A DNA stretch of 64,000 bases. It comes from Pelagimonas sp. Lineage in GTDB: Bacteria > Pseudomonadota > Alphaproteobacteria > Rhodobacterales > Rhodobacteraceae. The position numbers were made by a program, and so were the translations under genes. Location: positions 124,001 through 188,000 of the forward strand of contig JAOARQ010000057.1 of assembly GCA_025210455.1 (NCBI GenBank). Reading direction: 5' to 3'. The notes below the pieces were generated by a model that was not told the origin of the DNA, made no database searches, and saw nothing but the letters and a program-made list of their open reading frames with translations. Below are positions 45,684 through 55,273 of the stretch, in pieces; the first letter of the stretch is position 1; every line of letters starts with the position of its first letter.

Positions 45684-48600
45684 ATGAGCGCGATTGAGTT
45701 CGTGATCCGTACCCGTACGGGTGGGATCCAGCGTGGTTCTGTGGGCGGCGAGAATGAAGAATTTCTCATCGATGCTGGCGCAGGCAATGATATTTCTCTG
45801 AATATTCGTCAATCTGATCTGCGCGGCTATGACCGTGCGGCGGATGATCTTCTTGTCACGCTGGCGGATGGCCGGGTGATTGTTCTGGAAGGCTATTTTG
45901 CGGAAAGCAGCGCGGGATCGAACCGGCTGTTCCTCAGTTCAGAAGGTATTCTGAACGAGGTGACCTTTGTCGAAAGCGAAGGGGGCGCGCTGTTTGCCCA
46001 GTATGGTCCGACAGAAACCTGGGGCAAATGGAGCCCGTCGGATGAGCTGATCTTCCTCAATGATCCGCAGGTTGTGGCCGACGTTCCGCTTCCGGCCTAT
46101 AATGGCGAAGAAGAGCAAGTGTCCATGTTGGGCGCAGGTCTGATCGCTGGGGGTGGCCTTGGTGCGCTGGGTGCAGGGGCAGCCGGTGTTGCAGCTGTCA
46201 GCGTGCTTGGCGGTGGCGGTGATGAAACCCCGACGCCGACGCCAGATCCAGCGCCGACCCCGACACCTACTCCGACCCCAACGCCCACCCCAACACCAAC
46301 GCCAACACCTCCGGATGCGGGTTGGACACCGCCGACTGTGGACAATCCTGATGCCTCCAGCAAAATCGCTGAAAAGGACACCAAGGATTTCAAAATCACA
46401 GGTACGGCGAACCCGGGTTCTAAAGTCATCATCAACATTGGCGGCAAAGAAGTCACGACGACCTCTGATGGTGGTGGCAAATGGGAAGCCAGCTTTAACG
46501 GCACATCTTTCCCACCTGATGGCAACTATCCCGATGTCCAAGTGCGTGTCGAAGACCCGAATGGTCGCGTGACCGTTCTGGACGGCCCGTCCTATGCCAT
46601 CGACACTGTTCCGCCCATCATTGATGTGAACAACGGTACGGTTTCACAGGGGGATATGTTCAACCTTGTGGCTTATAACGGTGGTGTCAGCATCTCTGGT
46701 AAAGGTGAAGCAGGGGCATCGCTTGAGCTCAAGTTCGGCAGCTACTCGGAAACCATCACCGTACCACCCAGCGGAAACTGGACATTCAACATCAACGGCA
46801 CAGCGCTGCCGCCCGGTGATTACACCACTGACATCACACTGATTTCCAAAGACAGCTTTGGGAACACCACCACTGTGACCGATAAGATTGATATCGACAC
46901 GGTGAACAATATCGATGTGCTCTCTGGCACCATCACCGGTGACGGTGTGGTCAGTGACACTGACCTGACCGGCGCCACCGTGCGTCTGGACGGGACAGGG
47001 GATGCTGGTTCGCAGATTTCCATTACAATCAATGGTCTGGCGCAGGCCTTGACCGCCACGGTTGGCATCGATGGCAAGTGGCATGTGAATATCCCATCCT
47101 CTGTCTTCCCGGCGAATGCTGAAACCGGTGTTGCCTATACGGCCAAGTCCACCGACGCTGCGGGCAACGTGGTGAATTCAAATGGCACGCTGACGGTCGA
47201 TACCGTGACCAATGTGGCTGTTGCGACCAGCACAGTCGAAGGTGACGGTGTGGTCAACTTCCGTGAACGTAGTGATGGTGTGACCCTGACAGGCACCGCC
47301 GAAGCGGGCGCGACTGTTGAAGTGACTTTTGGCACCACAACCAAAACTGTGACCGCAAATGCGCAGGGGCAGTGGAGCAGCAATTTTTCAGCAGCGGAAA
47401 TCAGCGCGACACCTCTGCCGCCATCAGTGATCAATGCGTCGACAGGTGAGTACAACCTGCCTGTCACCGTTAAATCAACAGACCGCTACGGCAACATTGA
47501 TACCACCTCCTCCAGCGTAAAACTGGACATGGATGTGATTAATCTTGATATCACATCGACCGGTGGTGGCCGCGATGGCGTTGTAAATTACGCAGAGCGT
47601 GACGCAGGCGTGCAGGTCACCGGCACCACCGAACTGGGCACCACATCAGTGGTGGTGAATATCGGTGGCGTTGTGGTGAATGGTCAGATTGTTGGGGGCA
47701 CCAATGTGACCGCCAATGTGGTCAATGGCCAGTGGACCGCCAATATCGACAAGTCGCTGATCCCAGATCAAAACGGCGGGACCATGGCGGTTCACGCGCA
47801 GGCGACCGACAAGAATGGCAACGTCAAGATCGACTCGGACACCATGAAGGTGGACACCTTCGTCAGCAACTTCCAAACGCCGACCAAACATGTTGAAGGC
47901 AATGACGAGTTCATCAACAAGGCGGAATCTGCCAACGGGTTTGATATCACCGGCACCTCTGAGCCGGGCAGCACCGTTGTTGTAAAATTCGGCCAGTTCA
48001 CACGTTCGATCCAGCTGGCGCCCAACCAGACGTCCTGGACAGCAACTTTCACCGAAGCGGAAGTCTTGCATATCGGCAATCAATTCGCCCCTCAAAAAGG
48101 CGAAGGGCTGCAGACCGTCACAGTCGAGGCGACCGATGCTGCGGGCAACACCGCCAGCACCAATGTCGCGGTCAAGATCGACTTGTTGGTCAACAACCTG
48201 TCGGTCAATACCGTTGCAGGCGACAATGTGATCAACGCGCAAGAGGCCGTGAACGGCTTTGATATCACCGGCACTGTGGAACGCGGATCGTCGCTTGAGA
48301 TCAATCTTTTCGGCAAGACTTACACCAGCCACAGCCAGACCGGTGCCAACCAGATCACCGTCAATCCAAACGGGACCTGGGTCTTGAACGTGCCTGCCGG
48401 TGACATGCCGGTGAACGTGAACCAGAACAATATTCCGTTCACGGTCAAAGCAACCGACGCTGCGGGCAACACGCATTTCGAAAACGGCAATCTGGCACAG
48501 ATTGCGCCGGGCCTGCAGATCGACACGCAAAACCCGGATACCCCGGATATGCGCGCTGTTCTGGACTTTGGGAACTCAACCGGCGGGCTGACCGTGGATA

Positions 48601-49178
48601 TCCCAACGGAAATTCGCAACAGTTCCTCAACCGCAGCCGAGTTGCAGCAAAACGTCAGCGATCACCTGTCGGTGCATCAGCTGTCAGTGACAAACGGTGT
48701 GGGCGCAACCTCGGATGTTGCGCTGGCAGGTAATCAGATGAATGCTGTTGGAACGCTGGCATCCGGTATCTTCACGTCGCAGGTGCCAGATGGCACCCAT
48801 CTGATCGTGCGTGCCAGTGACGATGCGGGCAACGTGGGCTCGACCCTTGTCGTGACCAACAGCTCGAACGATGTGGTGCAGATGTCCGATCAGATTGCGG
48901 GTCAACTGGGCAAGTTCAACGTGAACACCATTGATCTGGATTACTCGGAAGAGGAATCCCTGACCATCACCGAAGCGCAGATCGTTGCCATGACCGACCA
49001 CAACAATACGCTGGTCATCGAAGGCAGCATTCCAGCCGGTGGTGCATCGCAGAAATCGACGGTGAATATCCAGGGCGGCGCGACGAAGACAGGCAATGTC
49101 AACGCCGATGGTCTGGAAGAATACACCATCGGGAACGCGACATTGTTCATCGACACCGATGTGATTGTAAACATCTAA
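45684..49178 (+). CDS. Bap/BapA-like large adhesin secreted by type I system
   Basis: 1164 residues from ATG 45684 (GTG 45675 possible). Order: BapA-prefix-like N-terminal domain (~1-150, with DLLVTLADGRVIVLEGYF), a Gly/Ala-rich hydrophobic stretch (~152-177), a Thr-Pro run (182-210), then about seven Ig-like repeats of ~100 residues, each with a D-G-V-V-N-type start and an A-T-D-A-A-G-N-type end, a divergent eighth, and a C-terminal domain with SLTITEAQIVAMTDHNNTL and ATLFIDTDVIVNI typical of T1SS adhesins. No RTX nonapeptides are seen. Followed by its TolC, ABC and HlyD genes. Likely surface adhesion and biofilm. Confidence 0.88.
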   Translation: MSAIEFVIRTRTGGIQRGSVGGENEEFLIDAGAGNDISLNIRQSDLRGYDRAADDLLVTLADGRVIVLEGYFAESSAGSNRLFLSSEGILNEVTFVESEGGALFAQYGPTETWGKWSPSDELIFLNDPQVVADVPLPAYNGEEEQVSMLGAGLIAGGGLGALGAGAAGVAAVSVLGGGGDETPTPTPDPAPTPTPTPTPTPTPTPTPTPPDAGWTPPTVDNPDASSKIAEKDTKDFKITGTANPGSKVIINIGGKEVTTTSDGGGKWEASFNGTSFPPDGNYPDVQVRVEDPNGRVTVLDGPSYAIDTVPPIIDVNNGTVSQGDMFNLVAYNGGVSISGKGEAGASLELKFGSYSETITVPPSGNWTFNINGTALPPGDYTTDITLISKDSFGNTTTVTDKIDIDTVNNIDVLSGTITGDGVVSDTDLTGATVRLDGTGDAGSQISITINGLAQALTATVGIDGKWHVNIPSSVFPANAETGVAYTAKSTDAAGNVVNSNGTLTVDTVTNVAVATSTVEGDGVVNFRERSDGVTLTGTAEAGATVEVTFGTTTKTVTANAQGQWSSNFSAAEISATPLPPSVINASTGEYNLPVTVKSTDRYGNIDTTSSSVKLDMDVINLDITSTGGGRDGVVNYAERDAGVQVTGTTELGTTSVVVNIGGVVVNGQIVGGTNVTANVVNGQWTANIDKSLIPDQNGGTMAVHAQATDKNGNVKIDSDTMKVDTFVSNFQTPTKHVEGNDEFINKAESANGFDITGTSEPGSTVVVKFGQFTRSIQLAPNQTSWTATFTEAEVLHIGNQFAPQKGEGLQTVTVEATDAAGNTASTNVAVKIDLLVNNLSVNTVAGDNVINAQEAVNGFDITGTVERGSSLEINLFGKTYTSHSQTGANQITVNPNGTWVLNVPAGDMPVNVNQNNIPFTVKATDAAGNTHFENGNLAQIAPGLQIDTQNPDTPDMRAVLDFGNSTGGLTVDIPTEIRNSSSTAAELQQNVSDHLSVHQLSVTNGVGATSDVALAGNQMNAVGTLASGIFTSQVPDGTHLIVRASDDAGNVGSTLVVTNSSNDVVQMSDQIAGQLGKFNVNTIDLDYSEEESLTITEAQIVAMTDHNNTLVIEGSIPAGGASQKSTVNIQGGATKTGNVNADGLEEYTIGNATLFIDTDVIVNI
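46227..46313 (+). repeat. Thr-Pro hexamer repeat tract within the adhesin
   Basis: ACN-CCN hexamers repeat about 14 times, interrupted by GAT-CCA-GCG-CCG, and encode a (TP)n linker. Codon third positions vary, so the DNA is an imperfect minisatellite. Hexamer gain or loss would keep the frame and change the length of the stalk. Confidence 0.85.
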
Positions 49179-49186
49179 GGTATCCG

Positions 49187-49253
49187 CATGCCCGCGCAGG
49201 GCATGAGGATTTGTACGAGTTTGATACGTTCCGAGGGCCGGATGAACCGGCCC
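49187..49253 (+). ncRNA. Two stem-loops between adhesin and secretion genes
   Basis: CATGCCC-GCGCA-GGGCATG (49187-49205) and GGGCCGG-ATGAA-CCGGCCC (49235-49253) each form a 7-pair stem with a 5-base loop in the 121-base gap. Neither is followed by a T run. They may act as 3' stabilisers or processing sites that set different mRNA levels for adhesin and transporter. Confidence 0.6.
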
Positions 49254-49299
49254 CGGAATCCCGACATAAACGATAATCGCGCCGGAACGGGGGCACGAC

Positions 49300-50646
49300 A
49301 TGGCATTGAGCAGGCGGAGCCTTGGGCTGATCATCGCAATGATGGTTGTCTCGGGGTGTATGAAAGATATGGGCCCAGAAGGCGTTTCCCGGTTTCGGGA
49401 TGGCGGCTTTCTGTCTGGCCAGAAAAACACGACCCCAACGGATGCAAGTCAGGCCCAACCGGCTGTGGCCACAAAAGATGTGGACCCTTCCCAAGCCTCT
49501 CCTATTATTTCAGCGCTGCAACTGCGCCCTACAGCAATCAAACAGGGATCATCTTATCAGCAGGTTGCGGATTCGGTGATTGCCTCGGATGCCCGCGTGG
49601 CCGAAGCCGAATTGCATGTGGCGCAACTGCGCGCAAAGGCGGCCAAAACCAACTGGCTGCCCACCATCGGGCCGCGTGTGTCGCTTAGCTCGCTCGGGGA
49701 TCTGGTGACGGATCTGGTGATCAATCAGGTTCTCTTTGACAATGGACGCAAAAAGGCTGAACGCGATCTGGCCAAGGCCAATGTCGAAATTGCAGCGGTC
49801 AATCTGGTCGATCACGGCAATACTCGCGTTTACGAAGCGCTTTCGCTTTATGTGCTGGCGCAGCAGAACCGCGAACTTTCGGCGCATCTGGAAAGCACCC
49901 TGAAGGAAATGGCGCATTTTGAATGGGTCATGCAACAGCGCGTGAATGGCGGCGTGTCGGATATGTCCGACCTGAATGTTTTGCAGCAGCAGCTGGCCTC
50001 GAAACGGGCCCGCTCCAGCGAAGCGCGCGAAGCGGCCACCACTGCCCTTGCCGAGCTAAACGCCATGTCGGTGCGCGATCTGTCAGGTCTGAAGGGGATC
50101 GGAGACCTGCACGAAGCCTCAGCGGGGGAACCGCTGGGTGTGATCCGTGCCCGCGCTGAACAGGGGCGCACGCTGGCCGAGGCACGTATTGCCCGCGCCT
50201 CACATCTGCCGGGGCTTAGCGCCAGCGCGTCAGGGGGTAGCAGCAAAACCACCGCCGGGCTTGAGGTGACAACCGACCGGTCGTTTTCGCTGGGCACGGG
50301 GTCAGAATTGAACGCCATCAAACTGGTGCGCGAAACATCGGATCGCAAAGTGGCCGAGGCCCGCGAAGTGGCCGCGCGTCAGGTGCAGGCACAGGCCAAC
50401 CGTCTGGTGGCTTACCGCCGTCAGGCGCAAGAGGCCAAGGTTCTGACAGGCCGCGCCAAAGTGAACCTGGATCTGTTCCGCAAGCAATATGATGGCGGTC
50501 AGCGTCAGGTCATGGATGTGGTCGGTGTCTACGAGACATTTGCCTCGGCGCTGGAAACCGAGATTGAGCTGAAATACAAAGCCGCGCGGGCAGAACTTGA
50601 ACTGGCCCGCTTGCAGGGCGCTCTGGCTGAAGGGGCGCAGATATGA
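49300..50646 (+). CDS. TolC-family outer-membrane protein of type I secretion, lipoprotein
   Basis: 448 residues. Signal peptide ends in a lipobox, MMVVSGC, with Cys at residue 20. Typical TolC helical repeats: VAEAELHVAQLRAKAAKTNW, NQVLFDNGRKKAERDLAKAN, and in the second half EAREVAARQVQAQANRLV and FRKQYDGGQRQVMDVVGVYE. Forms the outer-membrane channel for the adhesin. Its stop overlaps the ABC gene by four bases. Confidence 0.9.
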   Translation: MALSRRSLGLIIAMMVVSGCMKDMGPEGVSRFRDGGFLSGQKNTTPTDASQAQPAVATKDVDPSQASPIISALQLRPTAIKQGSSYQQVADSVIASDARVAEAELHVAQLRAKAAKTNWLPTIGPRVSLSSLGDLVTDLVINQVLFDNGRKKAERDLAKANVEIAAVNLVDHGNTRVYEALSLYVLAQQNRELSAHLESTLKEMAHFEWVMQQRVNGGVSDMSDLNVLQQQLASKRARSSEAREAATTALAELNAMSVRDLSGLKGIGDLHEASAGEPLGVIRARAEQGRTLAEARIARASHLPGLSASASGGSSKTTAGLEVTTDRSFSLGTGSELNAIKLVRETSDRKVAEAREVAARQVQAQANRLVAYRRQAQEAKVLTGRAKVNLDLFRKQYDGGQRQVMDVVGVYETFASALETEIELKYKAARAELELARLQGALAEGAQI

Positions 50647-52862
50647 CACAGGCAACCATCCATCAATTCGCGGATCGCGCAAAGGATGCGGTGTTGCGCG
50701 CAGTGCCCGCTGCCGCCCATGCCGAAGCCATGCGCATCAAATCGCGCCACTCGGACAAGGCCAAATCCCGTGCAGACCTGATCCGCACCCTTGCCAGCCG
50801 TCTGGGTGTCGATGCCAAAGCCATCGATGTGATGGAGGCCCTGACCCAGAACGCGGGCTGCGATGACAGCTTTGATGCCTATGCCCTGCGCATGGGCGTT
50901 GAGGCCGCTGGCCTGCTGGCGCTGGAAGATGAACCCGACGAACTGGTGCCGGGGCTCTGGCCCGCGATCGCCCTGATGAGCAACGGGCAGGCGGTTCTGG
51001 TGCTCAGCCAGGAAGGCTTTAGCCTGACCATCTACGATGAAACCTCATCGGTGCGCAGTTCCGAAGTGGGGCTGGGAGAGTTCGTGCCCTATTTTTCCGG
51101 GCAGTTAATCCGCGCCGAAGCGCCCATCGCCATGCTCAGCGAAACCCATGCCAAGGTGACGCAGGAAAAGCATTGGTTTTGGGGGCAGTTCAGCCGCTTT
51201 ACCAAACATTTCGCCGAAGTGGCGCTGGGGTCTTTTGTGGCCAACCTGCTGGCGGTTTCCGTCGCGCTGTTTTCCCTGCAGGTCTATGACCGGGTGATCC
51301 CGCATCAGTCCGAAGCCACACTTTGGGTACTGGCCGCGGGTGCAGGTCTGGCGCTGTTGATGGAAGCCTTTTTAAAAGTCGCCCGTTCGCAATTGCTGGA
51401 CGGGGCAGGGCGCCAGATCGAAATGGGCATCCAGAAAATGCTGATGGATCGCCTGCTGGGCATGCGTTCAGATGCCAAGGGCCGGTCGCCTTCGCAGCTG
51501 TTTTCCTCAATGCGTGAATTCAGCTCTGTGCGCGAATTCTTTACCGCGTCCACAGTGGGGGCGCTGGCGGATATTCCTTTTATCTTTGTTTTCCTGCTGC
51601 TGGTGTCGTCGATTGCGGGCAATATCGTCTGGGTGCTGATCCTTGGCGGGATCCTGATGGTTCTGCCCGGCTTCTTCATGCAAAAGAAGATGATCCAGCT
51701 GACCAAGGAAATGCAGGGCGCATCAACCAAGCAATCGCGCTTGTTGATGGAAACCGTGCAGGATCTGGATACGATCAAAACCCAGCGCGCCGAAGACCGT
51801 TTCGCCCGCCTCTGGGATGAGCTGACCGCAGTGCAATCGCTGAAATCTTCGGAACAACGCCGTCTGGCAGCTTTGCTGACCTTCTGGAGCCAGGGCATGC
51901 AGCAGGCCACCTATGTGGCCGCAGTGATCACGGGCACCTATCTGGTTTTCGCGGGTGAATTTACCGTCGGGTCGATCATCGCGGTGGGTATTTTGTGTTC
52001 ACGCACCCTTGCGCCGCTGACACAGCTGTCGGGCATCATGGCCCGCTGGGGCAATGTGAAATCGGCTCTGGATGGGTTGGATAAACTGGTCGAGGTAGAA
52101 CAGGATCGTTCAGCCGAGCGCACCTATCTGCGCCGCGAAGGGCTGAATGGTGCCTATGAGCTGCGCGATGTCACCTACCGTTATGATCCCGAAGGGGCGG
52201 CGGTGCTGGATCTGAACAATCTGATTATTCAGCCGGGGCAGGTGATTGCGGTGCTTGGCTCAAACGGATCGGGCAAATCCACCTTCCTCAAGATGCTGAG
52301 CGGGCTTTATGCGCCGCAATCGGGGCAGATGCTGCTGGATGGCACAGAGATAGGGCAGATTGATCCCACTGACCTGCGGCGCTCTATCGGGTATCTGGGG
52401 CAGGATGTGAAACTGTTCCAGGGCACTTTACGAGATAACCTGAACCTGAACCTGCTCGAGCGCGATGATGATCGCCTGTATCAGGCCTTGGATTTCGCTG
52501 GCCTTGGGCAATATGTCAAAGCCCATCCCAAAGGGCTGGATCTGGATATCCATGACGGTGGCGAAGGTCTGTCGGTTGGGCAGCGGCAATCTATCGGCTG
52601 GGCGCGGCTATGGTTGCAGGATCCCGATATCTGCCTGCTGGATGAACCGACAGCGGCGCTGGATCAGACCCTTGAGAAAACGCTGATTTCGCGGCTGGAA
52701 AGCTGGCTGGCCAATCGCACTGCCGTAGTGGCGACACACCGGGTGCCGATCCTTAGCCTGGCTACCCGCACCATCATTCTGGCCAATGGCCGCATGGTGG
52801 TGGATGGCCCGCGTGATCAGGTGCTGGATCACCTGCGCAACAGCCGCAAAGGAGCCGCATAA
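50643..52862 (+). CDS. Type I secretion ABC transporter (LapB/HlyB type)
   Basis: 739 residues. N-terminal ~160 residues look like the degenerate C39-like domain that holds unfolded substrate (no protease Cys motif). Membrane domain from ~180 with VALFSLQVYDRVIPHQSEATL. ATPase: Walker A VLGSNGSGKSTFLKML (~536), signature LSVGQRQ (~642), Walker B ICLLDEPTAALDQ (~663), and an H loop ATHRVPIL. Powers export of the adjacent adhesin. One-base overlap with the fusion protein gene. Confidence 0.93.
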   Translation: MTQATIHQFADRAKDAVLRAVPAAAHAEAMRIKSRHSDKAKSRADLIRTLASRLGVDAKAIDVMEALTQNAGCDDSFDAYALRMGVEAAGLLALEDEPDELVPGLWPAIALMSNGQAVLVLSQEGFSLTIYDETSSVRSSEVGLGEFVPYFSGQLIRAEAPIAMLSETHAKVTQEKHWFWGQFSRFTKHFAEVALGSFVANLLAVSVALFSLQVYDRVIPHQSEATLWVLAAGAGLALLMEAFLKVARSQLLDGAGRQIEMGIQKMLMDRLLGMRSDAKGRSPSQLFSSMREFSSVREFFTASTVGALADIPFIFVFLLLVSSIAGNIVWVLILGGILMVLPGFFMQKKMIQLTKEMQGASTKQSRLLMETVQDLDTIKTQRAEDRFARLWDELTAVQSLKSSEQRRLAALLTFWSQGMQQATYVAAVITGTYLVFAGEFTVGSIIAVGILCSRTLAPLTQLSGIMARWGNVKSALDGLDKLVEVEQDRSAERTYLRREGLNGAYELRDVTYRYDPEGAAVLDLNNLIIQPGQVIAVLGSNGSGKSTFLKMLSGLYAPQSGQMLLDGTEIGQIDPTDLRRSIGYLGQDVKLFQGTLRDNLNLNLLERDDDRLYQALDFAGLGQYVKAHPKGLDLDIHDGGEGLSVGQRQSIGWARLWLQDPDICLLDEPTAALDQTLEKTLISRLESWLANRTAVVATHRVPILSLATRTIILANGRMVVDGPRDQVLDHLRNSRKGAA

Positions 52863-54058
52863 TGGCCCTGACCAGTTCCAAGGTCTCTGCCTCCAGCCTG
52901 TCGGCGCAACTGTCGAAAACGCTCAAAGGGCCGTCCCTGACCATCTGGCTATGTGCCGGGGTGGTCTGGGTGTTCATCATCTGGGCCTCTTTTGCCTGGC
53001 TGGATGAAATCGTGCGTGCCGATGGCGAAATCATTTCGTCGTCGCGCCCTCAGATCATTCAGAACCTCGAAGGGGGCATCCTGACAGAATTGTTGGTCAA
53101 GGAAGGGGATGAAGTGCTGCGGGGCGATGTGCTTGCGCGTCTGCATGGCACTCAGTTCCAGTCTTCCGTGGATGACCTGCAAGATCAGATCACCGCACTC
53201 GAGATCCGCCGCCTGCGGCTCGAGGCAGAACTGGCGGGGGCGTCGTTATTCGACGTTCCCGCTTCTTTTGCAACGCGGTCACCCGAGATTGTCGCCTCAG
53301 AACAGGCGCTTCTGGCTGCGCGGCAGTCTGATTTCCTGTCCCGCCGCGAAGGGGCAGGGCAGGTGCTGAAACAGGCCGCTTCTGAGCTGAAGCTGATGGA
53401 AGATCTGTTGCAGAACAAGGTGGTGGCGCTGATCGAAGTCACCCGCGCGCGCAAGGTCCATGCGGATGCGAAGAAGGTCTATGATGAGATTGTCACACAG
53501 ACGGAACTGACACAGGCGCAGGAATATTCTGATACCTTGAAAGAACTGTCGACGCTCAAACAGAACCTGAAATCCTCGCAGGATCAGCTGAACCGGACAA
53601 TCCTGACCTCGCCGATGCATGGGGTGGTGAACAATCTCAATGTGACAACCATCGGCGGCGTCGTGCGCCCCGGTGAAGAGATCATGCAGATCATTCCGGT
53701 GGATGAAGAGCTCTTTGTCGAAGCCAAAGTGCGCCCTGAAAACATCGCCAATATCCGCCCGGGCCAAGAGGCGACAATCAAGTTGACCGCCTATGATTAT
53801 ACCATCTATGGCACGCTCAAGGGGCGGGTGGATGTGATTTCTGCCGATACCTTCAAGGACGAGCGCCGCCCGGATATGCCCGCGCATTACAAGGTGTCTG
53901 TGCGCGTCGATATGAGCGCGATGACAGACCGGCAGGGGCTGATGGATGTGCGCCCGGGGATGCAGGCCCATGCAGAGCTGCACACCGGTGAAAAGACCGT
54001 GCTGCAATATCTGCTCAAACCGCTCTACAAGACCCGCGAAGCCTTCCGCGAGCCATAG
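52862..54058 (+). CDS. HlyD-family membrane fusion protein of type I secretion
   Basis: 398 residues: a short cytoplasmic start, one membrane helix (LTIWLCAGVVWVFIIWASFA), lipoyl half-motif QNLEGGILTELLVKEGDEVL, a long coiled coil (~95-235), the second half IGGVVRPGEEIMQIIPVDEE and a barrel ending VRPGMQAHAELHTGEKT. Links the ABC exporter to the TolC protein. Last gene of the adhesin-secretion group; its stop is 9 bases from the convergent SDR gene. Confidence 0.92.
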   Translation: MALTSSKVSASSLSAQLSKTLKGPSLTIWLCAGVVWVFIIWASFAWLDEIVRADGEIISSSRPQIIQNLEGGILTELLVKEGDEVLRGDVLARLHGTQFQSSVDDLQDQITALEIRRLRLEAELAGASLFDVPASFATRSPEIVASEQALLAARQSDFLSRREGAGQVLKQAASELKLMEDLLQNKVVALIEVTRARKVHADAKKVYDEIVTQTELTQAQEYSDTLKELSTLKQNLKSSQDQLNRTILTSPMHGVVNNLNVTTIGGVVRPGEEIMQIIPVDEELFVEAKVRPENIANIRPGQEATIKLTAYDYTIYGTLKGRVDVISADTFKDERRPDMPAHYKVSVRVDMSAMTDRQGLMDVRPGMQAHAELHTGEKTVLQYLLKPLYKTREAFREP

Positions 54059-54067
54059 AGCCTGGTA

Positions 54068-54772
54068 TCAGGCCGGGATCTCTTTCCCGGCCCAGTCAAA
54101 GCATTTGCCAGTGTCGCCCGCTTGGGCCCGTTCCAACACCTTGGCCAGATATTGCGCGGATTGCGCGGGTGTAAACAGTTTGCCCTCTGGCACATTGGCC
54201 TGAAACGGGCGCGAAAGATCAGTATCCACCGTGCCGGGGTGTAGACCCAGACAGATATGCTGGGGGTGGGTGCGGGCCATTTCGATGGCAAAGCCCCGGA
54301 TCAGCATGTTCAAAGCTGCCTTTGATGCGCGATAGCTGTGCCATCCGCCAAGGTGATTGTCTGAAATCGAGCCCACCCGGGCTGAAAGCGCCGCAAAGAC
54401 AGAGCGCCTGTTGCGCGGCAGGGCTGGTAGAACCTGCCGGGCAATCATCGCAGGCACCATTGTGTTGGCCGTGAACATCGCCTGCATATAGTCCGCATCC
54501 AGCGCCCGCAGGGTCTTTTCCGGGCCGCGCCCGGCGGCGTCATGTAACCCGCCCGTTGCCACCACCACCTGATCAATCGGCACATCAATCTGCGCCAGCT
54601 GCGCCTTAAGTGCGGTGCCATCCATCGGATCAACCACAACATTTTGCGCCCCTGCAATCCGGGTGCCTGCGCGTGAAAAGGCCCAGACCTGATCGCCGTT
54701 TTCAACAAAGATCTGGGCCAGAGCCGTGCCAATCCCACCGTTGGCGCCGAAAATCAAAGTAGTGCGGGGCAT
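54068..54772 (-). CDS. Short-chain dehydrogenase/reductase (C-factor-like)
   Basis: 234 residues with the cofactor loop TLIFGANGGIGTALAQIF and catalytic Y-x-x-x-K in HSYRASKAALNM. AALSARVGSISDNHLGGW is typical of the CsgA/C-factor subgroup. Oxidoreductase with unknown substrate. 49 bases upstream of it on the same strand lies dtd, so the two may be co-transcribed. Confidence 0.88.
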   Translation of the reverse strand: MPRTTLIFGANGGIGTALAQIFVENGDQVWAFSRAGTRIAGAQNVVVDPMDGTALKAQLAQIDVPIDQVVVATGGLHDAAGRGPEKTLRALDADYMQAMFTANTMVPAMIARQVLPALPRNRRSVFAALSARVGSISDNHLGGWHSYRASKAALNMLIRGFAIEMARTHPQHICLGLHPGTVDTDLSRPFQANVPEGKLFTPAQSAQYLAKVLERAQAGDTGKCFDWAGKEIPA

Positions 54773-54821
54773 GCGTTTCCTCGTGATTTCACAAGCTATA
54801 CGCCATGGGCCGCCTCAAAGA

Positions 54822-55265
54822 TCACTCTTCGGTATCAAGCCAGATGGTGACAGGCCCGTCATTCAGCAGGCTGACGGCCATATCCGCGCCAAATTGACCA
54901 TTTGCGGTGGGGATGCCCAGATCACCAACGGCTTTGGTGAAATATTCATACAGCCGTTCCCCATCCGCAGGGGCCGCGGCATAGGAAAAGCCGGGGCGAT
55001 TGCCGCGTCTCGTATCCGCCGCCAGCGTGAACTGGCTGACAATCAGCGCCGCGCCGCCAATATCCACCAACGAGCGATTCATCCGCCCGTCTTCATCTTT
55101 GAAGATCCGCAGCTTTGAGATTTTCGCCGCCAGCTTATCTGCCTGCGCTTCGGTATCGCCCTGCATAGCGCAGATCAAGATCAACAGACCCTGCCCAATT
55201 GCGCCAATGGTGGTGCCCTCTACCTCAACCGAGGCATGGCTGACCCGCTGAATAAGTGCCCGCAT
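54822..55265 (-). CDS. dtd: D-aminoacyl-tRNA deacylase
   Basis: 147 residues. Removes D-amino acids (and Gly from tRNA-Ala) mischarged on tRNA. The paired motifs [18 protein letters not shown] and [13 protein letters not shown] are present, and the N terminus [17 protein letters not shown] is typical. It follows the zinc-ribbon gene by eight bases. Confidence 0.96.
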   Translation of the reverse strand: MRALIQRVSHASVEVEGTTIGAIGQGLLILICAMQGDTEAQADKLAAKISKLRIFKDEDGRMNRSLVDIGGAALIVSQFTLAADTRRGNRPGFSYAAAPADGERLYEYFTKAVGDLGIPTANGQFGADMAVSLLNDGPVTIWLDTEE

Positions 55266-55273
55266 GTGTTGTC

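Noticed and set aside
46227..46313. Regular short repeats that could suggest a CRISPR or satellite
   Set aside because: Repeats are six bases, in frame, and encode a Thr-Pro linker; there are no spacers.
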